In this document: in pieces, positions 1-10,900 of the stretch
Position numbering within the stretch: position 1 is the first letter of the stretch
How the letters are laid out: each line of letters starts with the position of its first letter
From: Congeria kusceri
Lineage: Eukaryota; Mollusca; Bivalvia; Myida; Dreissenidae
DNA: 64,000 bases
NCBI GenBank assembly: GCA_027627225.1
Contig: CM051034.1
Span: 19,590,480 to 19,654,479 of the forward strand
Direction: 5' to 3'
The notes under the pieces: model-generated
Told to the model about the DNA's origin: nothing
Seen by the model: only the letters and a program-made list of their open reading frames with translations
The model's database searches: none
Made by a program: the position numbers and the translations under genes

Positions 1-690
1 GTTTATAAATTTTTGGAACAAAAACTTTAACCACAAAGTCTATGAAAACAGTATGCTAACTCTGTCAAAATACAAAACAGAGTTATAGCTAATGTAGCTC
101 CTGATACTAGAGTTGATGACAAATGTAAGTTCCAAGTTTCAAATGAATAACTTATGTAGTTTTAAAGTTACTAAACTTTTGAATATAAACTATAAACAGA
201 AAATCTAAGTGAAAAGGGGGCATAACTGTCAAAATACAAAATAGAGTTATGGGTAATGTTGCCCATGATACAAGAGTTCATGACAAAGGTTAGTTCCAAG
301 TTAATAACTTATGTAGTTTTGAAGTTACCAAACTTTTAAATATAACCAGAAAATCTATGTGAAAAGGGGCATAACTCTGTCAAAATACAAAATGGAGTTA
401 TTGGAAATGTTCACCCTGATACTGGAGTTGATGACACACGTATATTCCAAGTTTCAAGTGAATAGCTTTTGTATCATTGAAGTTACAAAACTTTTAAATA
501 TAAACTTTAACTAGAAAATCTATGTGAAAAAGGGGCATAACTCTGTCAAAATACAAAACAGTTATAGGGAATGTTGCCCTTGATACTGGAGTTGATGACA
601 AAGGTTATTCCAAGTTTCAAGTAAATAACTCATGTAGTTTTGAAGTTACAAAACTTTTGAATATAAACGTTAACCAGAAAATCTAAGTGA
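1..690. repeat. Degenerate tandem copies of a dispersed ~150-165 bp repeat
   Basis: Four imperfect units share the landmarks GGGGCATAACTCTGTCAAAA, GGAATGTTGCCC and CTGGAGTTGATGACAAAGG, with the first landmark near 58, 221, 369 and 536. A further unit starts near 1040. No protein is encoded. I recall such motifs as dispersed in bivalve genomes; no family name can be given from the sequence alone. Confidence 0.7.
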
Positions 691-714
691 ACAAGATTAG
701 GTGTTTGATAAACA

Positions 715-1040
715 CACATGCCCCCGGTAGCCCATTTCTTAGTCCAAATTAGGTCAAGGTCAAAGTGAGGTTGGGTGATATCGGTGGATTGGGAACGGTC
801 ATAAGTAACAACTGTGTAAATATCTAAGTGTTGTAGTAAGCGGTGTTGGTGCTAGACGTAACGTCCAAATTAGGTCAAAGTAAGGTCGGGTGATATGGGT
901 GGATAGGGAATGGTCATAAGCAAAAACTGTGTAAGTATCGAAGTGTTGTAGTTGGTGCTAGACAAAACGGTAAAATCTACTTAGCTTTGTCACGGACGGA
1001 AGGACTGAAAGACAGGACGATCACAAGATGCCGGGGGCAT
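715..1040. repeat. Two-copy repeat with GGACGG tail
   Basis: Two units of roughly 125 bp repeat the landmarks GTCCAAATTAGGTCAA, GGTGATAT, GGTCATAAG and AGTGTTGTAGT (about 742-835 and 866-955). They are followed by a CGGACGGAAGGA-like tail that often closes dispersed bivalve repeats. Noncoding. Confidence 0.6.
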
Positions 1041-1394
1041 AAAAAGGGGCATAACTCTTTCAAAATATTAAACATAATTATGGGGAATGTTGCCCTTGAC
1101 ACTGGAGTTGATGACAAAGGTATATTCCAAGTTTCACGTGAATAACTTATGTTGTTTTGAAGTTACAAGACTTTTGAATAAAAACGTTAACCAAATTCAG
1201 ACGCGGGCACCGACTCCGGGGGTAGTAGGAAAGCTCACTTATTCTTCGAATAGTCGAGCTAAAAATCGTGTGTGCAAGCCAATCATTGACTTGTTGATTT
1301 TTTTCCAAACACAAGGGGCAATAACTCTGGTGTTTCTGGTCCGATCAAGCTTATATTGGACCTCACCTGTAGTATTATGTTAATAGACAATATG

Positions 1395-1594
1395 TGAAGA
1401 TTGGATGAAAAATGTGAAGTCTATCCTAAATAATGTCCATTTTTGTATATTTTTTTCACATACAAAGGGCAATAAATCTGGTGTTTCTTGCTCGATTTTT
1501 CTTATATTCGACTTCACCTTGAATCTTATGGTCACAGACAAACTGTGCCAGATTGGTGAAGATTGGATGAAAAATGAAGTTTCTATCATGAATA
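1395..1594. repeat. Dispersed GGGCAATAA repeat, left part
   Basis: Units carry AATGTCCATTTTTGTATATT, GGGCAATAA and GTGAAGATTGGATGAAAAA. They match units at 3223-3780 and 16090-16770. The run breaks off at about 1594 inside a unit and resumes at about 3223, so the DNA between is an insertion. Confidence 0.7.
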
Positions 1595-1597
1595 TAG

Positions 1598-1739
1598 AGA
1601 ATATTAGGTTAGTGTCTTTGTGTACTTGAATTTATCCGACGAGTTAAAGAAAGGTTTACACGGCGAGGCTTGCAAGCCAATCATTGGCTTTAACTCGTCG
1701 GATAAATTCAAGTACACAAAGACACTAACCTAATATTCT
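1598..1739. repeat. Perfect 52-bp inverted repeat with 38-nt spacer
   Basis: Left arm 1598-1649 and right arm 1688-1739 are exact reverse complements over 52 bases. A transcript could form a very stable hairpin. It lies at the left edge of the 1.63 kb insertion. Confidence 0.92.
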
Positions 1740-2086
1740 ATTTATCCTACCATATTTGTATTTATTTATTTTATGTTTAACAAACACACTATTAACGTTT
1801 AATTATTTGAAACAATACTCAAAAACGCATTAAATTTACTGAATCTAACCTTACGTAGTAATATGGAATATATTCATGATGTTTCCGCCACTCGAAATAG
1901 TCCGAAACAATTCAATGCAAAACGCAGTGTAACAAGATAAAATATCGCCATATGCTTCGTTTCAAATATGTTCACCATGCCAAATGCTACACACTACAGT
2001 AGATAAAAGAAGGTTTTATTCAAATGCAAGTCCGTGTTTCGACCAAAATGGCTGGCAATTTTAACTTTCCAAAAGTGTATTATTTT

Positions 2087-2184
2087 TGTATATGCAGGAT
2101 TTATCTTCGTCGAGATGTTTATTATATACCATTTCTGTATATGCAGGATTTATCTTCGTCGAGATGTTTATTATATACCATTTC
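2087..2184 (+). repeat. 49-bp perfect tandem duplication
   Basis: The unit starting TGTATATGCAGGATTTATC at 2087 is repeated exactly from 2136 to 2184. It lies inside the 1.63 kb insertion and appears noncoding. Confidence 0.9.
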
Positions 2185-3222
2185 TATTATCTTTCAAAAT
2201 ATACACACAACTCGTGTTACTCAATTATTCCAGAATGACACAGCATACAATTAAAAAAAAAAAGAAATACACCCTACTCACCCGATTTTTTCATTGATAA
2301 AAACCTCGTGTAGTCCAGTTTTACAGAGGTTCTAGCTTCCATAGTGAGTTGTTAATCCGCACATGGCATGATCGACAAAGGTGCAAACATAATCCTTCTA
2401 TTCCTTTTAAAACAGTTGGTGTAAGCGGGTAATTCTTTGTGGATAGACTTTCTTTGATCAACCAACAGAGAAACTGTTTATTCGTCAAAGAAATAACCCT
2501 TTATGTAAACTTTCCTTTCAAAAGTAAACTAATCGAAGACTGCATCCAAATTACAAGATCTAACACCTTATGATCGCAACTCTGTTCTCCACGGTCCACC
2601 CACAACAATCCAGCTCGGAATAAACTCGACTTATAGAAAATGGAAATGGAATTAATCTCACCGGTTCCATTCGAGCCATATATTCCATGGATACACTTTT
2701 TGATATAAATCTTATTATCATAATCCATCCAAAAAACACAGAAACACTAAAGATTGTAATCTGATTGCTCTTTTTAAATTGCAACACTGTGTAAACTTAA
2801 AACTCAACTGAATGACGTAAAACATTTGATTTCGTCATCACGCGCGCACACGAATTTTGGCGAGTTATTTTAAACAGAAACTACCTGTATTGTGTCGATA
2901 GCTAACTGTTATTGATTCTTTTTCCTCTACAAATGTTTTACTATTTAATTTATTGTAATGTAGTATTTATTGTAAGGTATATAATAAAATGTAATTATTG
3001 AATGTTTAGTGTCTTATTTCCACCAATAGATGAACTGTTAAATATCGCCCCATTTCGTAACCTTTAAAATTACTTGTTTATGACGTCACTCACATTCCAG
3101 CAAAAAGTAGTCCGTCAAAAGTATATACATGAGGGTGTCAGATAAACCTTGCCTGTCGGATAAAGCAAAAGTTTATCTGACAGGTAGAGTTTCCTTCTAT
3201 AAAATCATTAGTGGTAGGATAA

Positions 3223-3785
3223 AATGTCCATTTTTGCATATTTTGTTCATTAACAAAGGGCAATAACCCCCTTGTTTATGATTCGATCTTGCCTATATTC
3301 GACTTCAACCGTAATCTCATGGTAATAGACAAACTGTGCAAGATTGGTGAAGATTGGATGAAATTGAAGTCTCTATCCTGAATAATGTCCATTTTTGTAT
3401 ATTTTTATAAATAAGGGCAATTACTCTGGTATTTGAAACACGATCTGGCCCATTTTGGGCGTCTGCTGAGATCTGATGGTCATACACAAACTGTGAAAGT
3501 TTGGTTAAGATTGGATTGAAAATAAAGTCTAAACTTTGGAAGTCATTTTTGCACTTTTTTGTATGAAAAAGGGGCAATAACTCTAGTGTTACTGGCGTGA
3601 TCTGACCCAATAACAATCATATCCGAGATTTTATGATCATACACAAACTGTGCAAGTTTGGTTAAGAATGGATAAAAAGCGAAGTCTCCAGCGTGAATAC
3701 GCACCCAATTGTTGATGGCACACAGACGACAGACGACGCAGGAGAGGTTTCCTGTACCTATAGCTCACTGAGCACTTTGTGCTCA
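3223..3785. repeat. Dispersed GGGCAATAA repeat, right part
   Basis: Three to four imperfect units of about 120-160 bp carry GGGCAATAA, AAACTGTGCAAG/GTTTGG and TTGGATGAAA. The closing part (CACAGACGACAGACGACGCA, then TAGCTCACTGAGCAC) also ends the copy at 16690-16780, so the two arrays are copies of one larger element. Confidence 0.7.
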
Positions 3786-4990
3786 GGTCAGCTAAAATGT
3801 ATGTAAATATATAATGACAACGTCACTATATAGAGAATATGGCAAAATGTAGAATGCCTCCCAAGACGTTATAGTGATGTGTTATTTTTTTGGTATAAAT
3901 GAAATAAAATATTGAAACTAAATATAAGTTGCTCAATAAGGATATAAATATGATACAATTACTATGTTTAAAAAAAAAAGCAATAATTTACTTATATTTT
4001 ACACAAAGAAACCTTGAACAGCTTATTTTCGTTACTTAACTGATTTCAGAAGTGTATTGTATACACCTTTGTTCTTGGGATGATTCAGGCACTGGCACAT
4101 CGGCAAAACATTTTCCTTTATTACAAGATTCAATATTACTATGTATGTCTTATAAATGGCACAACAGACACAATTCGTACAATGTACCATCCTTTTTCCA
4201 AATCATCCTATTTTCTTTGGAAAATTTATCAATGTAAATAATAAGAATCATAACATGTGAGCATAGAAAGAAAACTTCCAACATTAAAACTGCAACATTT
4301 CATTATCAGACACAAAATGGTTGAATTTAAGATGCACATTCATATATATGTATTATTATTTAACAAGAAATAAAACTGCAAACATAACTCTATCCTCAAG
4401 TCGTCAAAGCATAGTACAACAATACATATTATAATATGTTTAATGAAGGCAGTGAATATACACAATTAAATTTGTTTCCTGCATTTTTATCAATAAATGA
4501 TTATTTTTAATAATACAATTTGTGATATACACAACACTGCTCCCTGATTTAAGTAAACGTTTAGAATACAGTATGATAAACTAATGACGCTCGCGATATT
4601 CCTATGCTCCGATGTACAACAGCCTTTTAAAAAATGTATGATATTCGGGAATACATGCATGCACACTATGAGATTCTTATTGGACTATTAAAGAACATTT
4701 TACAAGTGTCAATAGTATTTAAATAAGCTATTGATCCAATCATTCTATGTGGGTTAACCAACGAAAAACTGCATATCATAATATTTGTGATGTGCTTACA
4801 AATGCAATGAACTATAAATTGATCATTTTATCCTAATTTAAATAATCTAGAAATAAGTTTATACACTTATTTCTTTTTTGAAAACAAAGATTTGTAAAGC
4901 TTATTTACTTCTGTAAATTCAACCCATTCTATTGTTCTAAGTTTTACAAAATAAGTACTCAGCACGCTACGTTTAAACCTAAAGTGTCAT
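3786..4990. other. AT-rich stretch without recognised gene
   Basis: Very AT-rich sequence with no open frame of recognisable family. A 61-codon open stretch at 4052-4237 has no identifiable motif. Nothing further can be supported. Confidence 0.5.
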
Positions 4991-4995
4991 TAGTA

Positions 4996-5876
4996 AGTAC
5001 TTACAAAGATAGGAATTGTGAGCCCATAAAGAACCATTAGTACATACTTACAAAGATAGGAATTGTGAGCCCATAAAGTACGTACTTACAAAGATAGGAA
5101 TTGTGAGCCCATAAAGAACCATTAGTACGTACTTACAAAGATAGGAATTGTGAGCCCATAAAGTACGTACTTACAAAGATAGGAATTGTGAGCCCATAAA
5201 GTACGTACTTACAAAGATAGGAATTGTGAGCCCATAAAGTACGTACTTACAAAGATAGGAATTGTGAGCCCATAAAGAACCATTAGCACGTACTTACAAA
5301 GATAGGAATTGTGAGCCCATAAAGTACGTACTTACAAAGATAGGAATTGTGAGCCCATAAAGTACGTACTTACAAATATAGGAATTGTGAGCCCATAAAG
5401 TACGTACTTACAAATATAGGAATTGTGAGCCCATAAAGAACCATTAGCACGTACTTACAAAGATTGGAATTGTGAGCCCATAAAGTACGTACTTACAAAG
5501 ATAGGAATTGTGAGCCCATAAAGTACGTACTTACAAATATAGGAATTGTGAGCCCATAAAGTACGTACTTACAAAGATAGGAATTGTGAGCCCATAAAGA
5601 ACCATTAGCACGTACTTAAAAGATAGGAATTGTGAGCCCATAAAGTACGTTCTTACAAAGATAGGAATTGTGAGCCCATAAAGTACGTACTTACAAATAT
5701 AGAAATTGTGAGCCCATAAAGTACGTACTTACAAAGATAGGAATTGTGAGCCCATAAAGTACGTACTTACAAAGATAGGAATTGTGAGCCCATAAAGTAT
5801 GTACTTACAAAGATAGGAATTGTGAGCCCATAAAAGTACGTACTTACAAAGATAGGAATTGTGAGCCCATAAAGAA
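4996..5876. repeat. 22-copy minisatellite, 38-bp unit with 161-bp higher-order period
   Basis: The core AGGAATTGTGAGCCC (with single-base variants) occurs 22 times from 5011 to 5854. Intervals are 38 bp, or 46-47 bp where the 9-bp insert AACCATTAG is present. From the fourth copy the pattern 47-38-38-38 repeats three times (starts 5143, 5304, 5465, 5625; one unit lacks a base), giving a 161-bp higher-order unit. The 3' end of the array is a plain 38-bp run. Variants such as AAATATAGG in place of AAAGATAGG travel at fixed positions within the higher-order unit. Confidence 0.95.
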
Positions 5877-5884
5877 CAAGAACA

Positions 5885-6410
5885 GGGCTGGTATTTATAA
5901 AGAATCTTAGTAAAAAATTAAGAAAATTCTTAAAATTAGGCGCGTCGTTGGAAAACCGGACTTAATGCATGTGCGTAAAGTGTCGTCCCGGATTAGCCAG
6001 TGCAGTCTGCACAGGCTAATCCGGGATGGCACTTTCCGCTTTTGTGGTATTTTCTGTTTCATGGAAGTCTCTTCTAAACATAAATACACTGTAGGTGGAA
6101 AGTGCCGTCCCGAAGTAGCCTGTGCCGACTGCACAGGCTAATCTGGGACGACACTTTATGCACATGCATTAAGACCGGTTTTATCACGACGCGCTACAAA
6201 TTATAAAATTTTATAATTTGATTTTCTAACAAAGAATGATTTGTATGAAGATTCTGACATAATCTGCAAAATAATTCTCTAGGTGTGTTAATATTTATTT
6301 GGCAAGCACATTTGCCAAAGCATGGTGTTTTAAACCCAAATGCTGTTTCTGACTTATATTCAAGTTAAGTTAAGAAGAGCTTAAGAATCTTTATAAATAT
6401 GGACCCTGGT
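5885..6410. mobile_element. Inverted-repeat element (MITE-like), host of a nested element
   Basis: The left end AGGGCTGGTATTTATAAAG and the right end, read on the opposite strand as AGGGTCCATATTTATAAAG, match with few differences and continue into GAATCTTA/GATTCTTA. The 255-bp palindromic element at 5940-6194 sits inside. No open frame of note. The assignment to a non-autonomous DNA transposon is inference from the terminal inverted repeats. Confidence 0.55.
5940..6194. mobile_element. Palindromic MITE-like element, copy 1
   Basis: About 50-bp terminal inverted repeats begin GCGCGTCGT, run through AAAACCGG.CTTAATGCATG and end at GTCGTCCC. Internally, CTGCACAGGCTAATC and its complement recur, so the whole element folds on itself. 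Relatives are at 10246-10550 and 58642-58897. It has no coding capacity. Confidence 0.88.
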
Positions 6411-6837
6411 CTCAATCTCAAACAAAATTCATACTGTCTCATTGAACATGAAACAGAGCAGTCTTCACAATCATTTTTGGGAAGGACTTGCCCACTCGGG
6501 CATTAGCACATTAATTAGGAAATAAAAACTAGATATTTCCTAAACTGTTCAAATGATTGTGATGATGTTCATTAATTGTATGAAAAAACAAATCAGGTGA
6601 TAAAGATAGATTTAAGTGAAAAGAATCTGGACATTGTTGTAATGTTGGTAAAACAATATTTTTATTTCATATTTTGCAACTTGCCGAATACATATTTACT
6701 TGTTCTGGGCTTCGAACAAGTTATTTTTTCCAAGAATGTTTGTTTGTTTGGATTTTTCACCGCATTCAACAGTATTTCAGTCATATAACAGCGGTCAGTT
6801 AACTTACACTTTTCCTGGGTAAGCTGGTTTACCAGTA

Positions 6838-7022
6838 CTAAGTGCACATACTTATGCCAGTAACTGACAACTGCCCTACTTGAATCAGAGGTAGGGGGAG
6901 AATGGCCCTAGAAATAATTTCATGACCAATCCCCGCACAAGCTATGTGGCTGGGCTGGGAATTGAACCCGCGATCCTCGGATTTGTAGTCCAGCGCTCTA
7001 CCAACTGAGCTAGTCGGCCCGG
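6838..7022 (-). mobile_element. tRNA-derived SINE
   Basis: Read on the minus strand the head is tRNA-like: the A-box region TAGCTCAGTTGGTAGAGC (7010-6990) and the B-box region GGGTTCAATTCC (near 6968-6957) are well placed. The acceptor and T stems do not pair, so it is not a working tRNA gene. The body continues through GGGCAGTTGTCAGTTACTGG to about 6838, as expected for a SINE tail domain. It lies in the 3' flank of the ERI1-like gene. Confidence 0.82.
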
Positions 7023-7626
7023 CATTTTCCAAGAATGACACAGAAAATAGAGTGTTAACGATTATAAACATCACAGATGAGGCTGTCAGACACATTTTGG
7101 AGTACAATTTGCGCTTTCCAACCCTTACTATGTAATCCTATATACAATATACTGTATAACCTGTATTCTGAAACATTACAACAATTCTTGACAGAAAGTC
7201 GAGATGCCAGCTGTGAAATCATGCTGCATGCTGAAGTAGAACACTAATAAATTCAGTAATCTTTTTCACACTGTACAGAATTGGTCCTGAACCCACCAGA
7301 TTTGGAATTTTAGAATCATGCAATGTGGGCAAAAAGTCTGATGAAAACAATGTACATTAATTTTTAAAACCAGTTGCAGACTGGATGAACTCAGTATTAC
7401 AATACGTTTTTACTGACAAATGTCATGAAAAGAATTGAAACCTACAATTTTTTTCTTAGTATATGAGAATTTGATATTATGGAAAATGCAATATTATGCA
7501 ATGTAAATGAGAAATACATATATACAGCATTTCATGACTGGAAATGGGTCCCTTAGCAGGACCATGCTGAAAGGCAGACAAACATTCACAGAATTCATTG
7601 CAGAGATCGCATCATTTTTACCGATC
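7023..7626. other. 3' flank of ERI1-like gene
   Basis: This stretch downstream of the ERI1-like stop codon (minus-strand sense) is the likely 3' untranslated region and flank. I see no separate gene. The true polyadenylation site cannot be fixed from sequence. Confidence 0.4.
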
Positions 7627-7982
7627 TCAAGATTTCTGCAGTTTATAGCAAGTCAGCAGGTCATCCACATCATTGTCCACCTCATGCATATCAATGTGTA
7701 ACCTCTCCATTTCATGGTTCAACTCCCCTGAATCACCACCATTGTTTTCCTCTCCAGCGTCATCTTCACTGTCATCATCGGAGTCTCTCACTGCACGTGA
7801 TGTGCGAGGTTCGTGGTACACGACATAACGGGCCTCGAGTTTCGAGTCTCTAGGGTCTTGCTTTATCTGAATCTGCTCATTGAGAGAGAGGCAGCAGCCA
7901 TCTGACAGCATTTTGATCGCTATGCGCGCTATGTTCACTGCATCATCGATGCCACTGTGGGGTGAACCTTCAAACTTCATTC
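7627..7982 (-). CDS. ERI1-like exon 7 (last)
   Basis: The acceptor TTTAACAG precedes GA, completing a Gly codon. The exon encodes KFEGSPHSGIDDAVNIARIA with the catalytic His and last Asp of the DEDDh site, then the stretch SDDDSEDDAGEE, and ends in LTCYKLQKS before the stop. The residues after the nuclease fold are a low-complexity acidic tail. Confidence 0.93.
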
Positions 7983-10900
7983 CTGTTAAATATTATATGT
8001 GAAATCTTTATCCCGGCTTAAACCCCTAATGCTTTGCATTCACCACACCAAGGATTGACACCTCGGTTTTGTGTTGTATCTATATTTGTTCACTTAAATA
8101 AAAGACCTTAAGTTGTTAAGAAAAATTTTTATACTGCTGATGCACCTGGTGCTCCATTATCTTTTATATTGAATGGCCATCAGTATTTAAAACAGATGGT
8201 GAACTTCAATCCATAATAAAGGCTTATGCCCAGCCTTTTGCATTAGTTAAGATTTAAGGCAGACATTACAAAGAGGAGAGCAGGTGGATCTTTACCCAGA
8301 TTTTGCAACATGAGTTCTATGCCGCCTCGGCCGCAATGGTAAAAGTTGCAGTAAGCTTTGCGGATGTTGATCCAGACGCGGGACCAGACAGGCATCTCTA
8401 GCCGACTCTCTTGGCACTGGTAGAACATGAACCGGAACATATCCCACGGACTGAAAACATGGAAAGCACTGTCAACAATAACCCGAACATGTCCCACGGA
8501 TTGAAAACATGGAAAGCACCGTCAGCATGAACCGGACCATTTCCAACAGACTGAAACATCGACAGCACTGTCAACATAAATCATAACATGTCCCACAGCA
8601 TGAGAACATGGAAAGAACAGTTAATCTCCAGTCCGGGTTCATGTAACATTGGTGTCAGGTAAAGTGTACAAGTAAGCTCTCCTGGTAGAACATGAACTGG
8701 AACATGCCCCACGGCCTAAAAACATGGATAGCACTGTCAACATAAACCGGAACATGTCCCACGGGCTGAAAACATGGATAGCACTGTCAACACTGTCAGC
8801 ATTAAAGAGAACATGTCCCACGGCCTGAAAACATGGCTAGCACTGTCAACATAAACCGGAACATGTCTCACGGCCTGAAACCATGGACACAGTCCAGTGT
8901 TTTTTTCACCTTTGTGAGAAAGGTGGCGGGGCCCTTCAGATGGGAAATTTTACGGCAAAAGGGGAATGTTTTTTTTAGAAAAGCATTATTAGTAAATTTA
9001 CATGTTTATATTATACTTTGTTATAAAACATTAATTAATCCAATGTTTTGCTACAAATGATAACTTGCTTTAACTTGGTTTGATGAAAAATTGCCAGGAT
9101 ATTTTACGAAATTACGCAATCTTAGTCAATTTTTGTCCCAGTTTGGTCGTCTTTTTTTTCAAAATAAAGCTTACATTCTGAGGAAAATTTGAAGATTAAT
9201 ATAGGGGAAAAATATATACCTTTTAAGCAGGGCAATGGGGCCGAATTTTGGCTCCAAATTGGCCATAAAAAAAACACTGCAGTCAAACTACCACTCATAG
9301 ACCCTTGTTAGAACTGATGGATAAATATATATCACTGAAAAATAATTCTCAACCGTCTCTTTCCCTGATGCAGGGATCGGTGTGCCATTTCACATCAGTC
9401 AATTGCTTTAAATTAAAAAATAGGATTTCAGTAAGGATAGTTAATTTGGCTAAAGAATTTTTTATGCCAGTACCGGCATGCCCTGCTGATGTAAATAGAA
9501 TATTGACAGTTAGCTGAAACTTTTAAACTTTTCAGCAAGTACTTTCATGCTTACTTGTTTATCTTTGTGTTGTAATTCGTCAAGAGTTGTGTAATACTGA
9601 AACAGCTAACACCTGTCTATATTTGCCAGAATGGCAAAATAAAAATAAACAAGATCTTAACAGTCCTAGTTATTAAGCTTATATTTTAATTAAATATTTG
9701 ATCATTCATTACAGTCCAGTATGATTTAATGGGATCACAACAGCCTGATTCAACTGCAAATTTTGGAAACAAAATTATTTCTTCATATTTCAAGGGACGT
9801 AACTTGATGAAAATTACATGCTTACGTTCACAGAGTTGTAACCATTTATATAAACCTGGTTTCAATTTGGCCAATTTCAGTTTGTAAACGAAAACGGTAA
9901 AATGCAACTGTACTGCTTAAAGATATGTAGATTCCACACTCCTCAGTGCTTTTTGAATACCGAAGAGCCCTATCTTCTTGCAACATACAAGATTTATGAT
10001 TTTATCTGTAAAATGTGTGATGCTAGAAATATTCTTTACAATGACAGATAGTATGAAACACCCTGTACATGCTTTATAATATCATAATGTTAAGGTCACA
10101 AAAATGGTAATGTCGATAAAACTTTGTGCAGCTTATATGTTTTATTGTAAAATTCTATATTGGGCTTGGCATGAACTGATTATTTTATTTATTTATTTTT
10201 TTTGGTAACATTCCTTTTCACTCCAAACATGCTGAAAAATAAGCACGAGGCGTGTCATGGGAAAACCTGGCTTCATGCATGTGCGTAAAGTGTCAACCCG
10301 GATTAGCCTGTGCTTTCTGCAGAAAGACTGTAGGCGGAAAGTGTCATCCCGCATTAACCTATGCAGTCTAATCCGGGACGACACTTTTTGCCTACAGTGA
10401 ATGTATGTTTAAAAGAGACTTCCTTGAAACAGAAAATACCATAAAAGCGGACAGTGTCGTCCTGGATTAGCCTGTGCGGACTGCACAGGCTAATCCGGGA
10501 TGACACTTAACGCACATGCAATATGCCAGTTTTTCCCACGACACGCCTCGTATAATTAAAGCCTTTATTATGTTACCCGTCAGTGAGCACAGCAAATGTC
10601 TTCTCTCTGCCAAGGCCATGTTGTAGAAACCAGACCTCTACCTTAGCCAAGACATCCACAAAGGGGTCTGCCTTGTCTACTTTATCCTAAAACAGTAAAA
10701 TATCACTGATTCAGTTTTCGACTTTATTATAAAACAATACTTTATCACTGACTACCTTACTCTCAGACATGAAACAGAATCTTTTGTCTACTTAATCCTG
10801 AAATAGTACCCAATCTGCTGTCTACCTTATCTTGAATCAGTACATTATCAATTGACTACCTTATCCTGAAACAATACATTATCTGTTGGCTACCGTCTTA

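Larger units (their letters stand above)
1594..3222. mobile_element. ~1.63 kb insertion, probable non-autonomous DNA element
   Basis: The segment interrupts a dispersed repeat unit: the left part stops after CTATCATGAATA and the right part resumes with AATGTCCATTTTTG, in register with intact copies near 16280. The left end carries a perfect 52-bp inverted repeat (1598-1649 and 1688-1739). Copies of GTCRGATAAA or its complement lie near both ends (1631, 1697, 3137, 3155, 3172), as subterminal transposase-binding motifs often do. A TA target duplication is possible but not provable. The 75-99 codon open stretches inside show no recognisable family. Calling it transposable is inference. Confidence 0.55.

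Noticed and set aside
4996..5876. CRISPR-like array
   Set aside because: Regular repeats, but there are no unique spacers and the context is eukaryotic; it is a minisatellite.
6949..7020. tRNA gene on the minus strand
   Set aside because: A and B boxes are good but the acceptor and T stems do not pair and a SINE body follows; called a tRNA-derived SINE instead.
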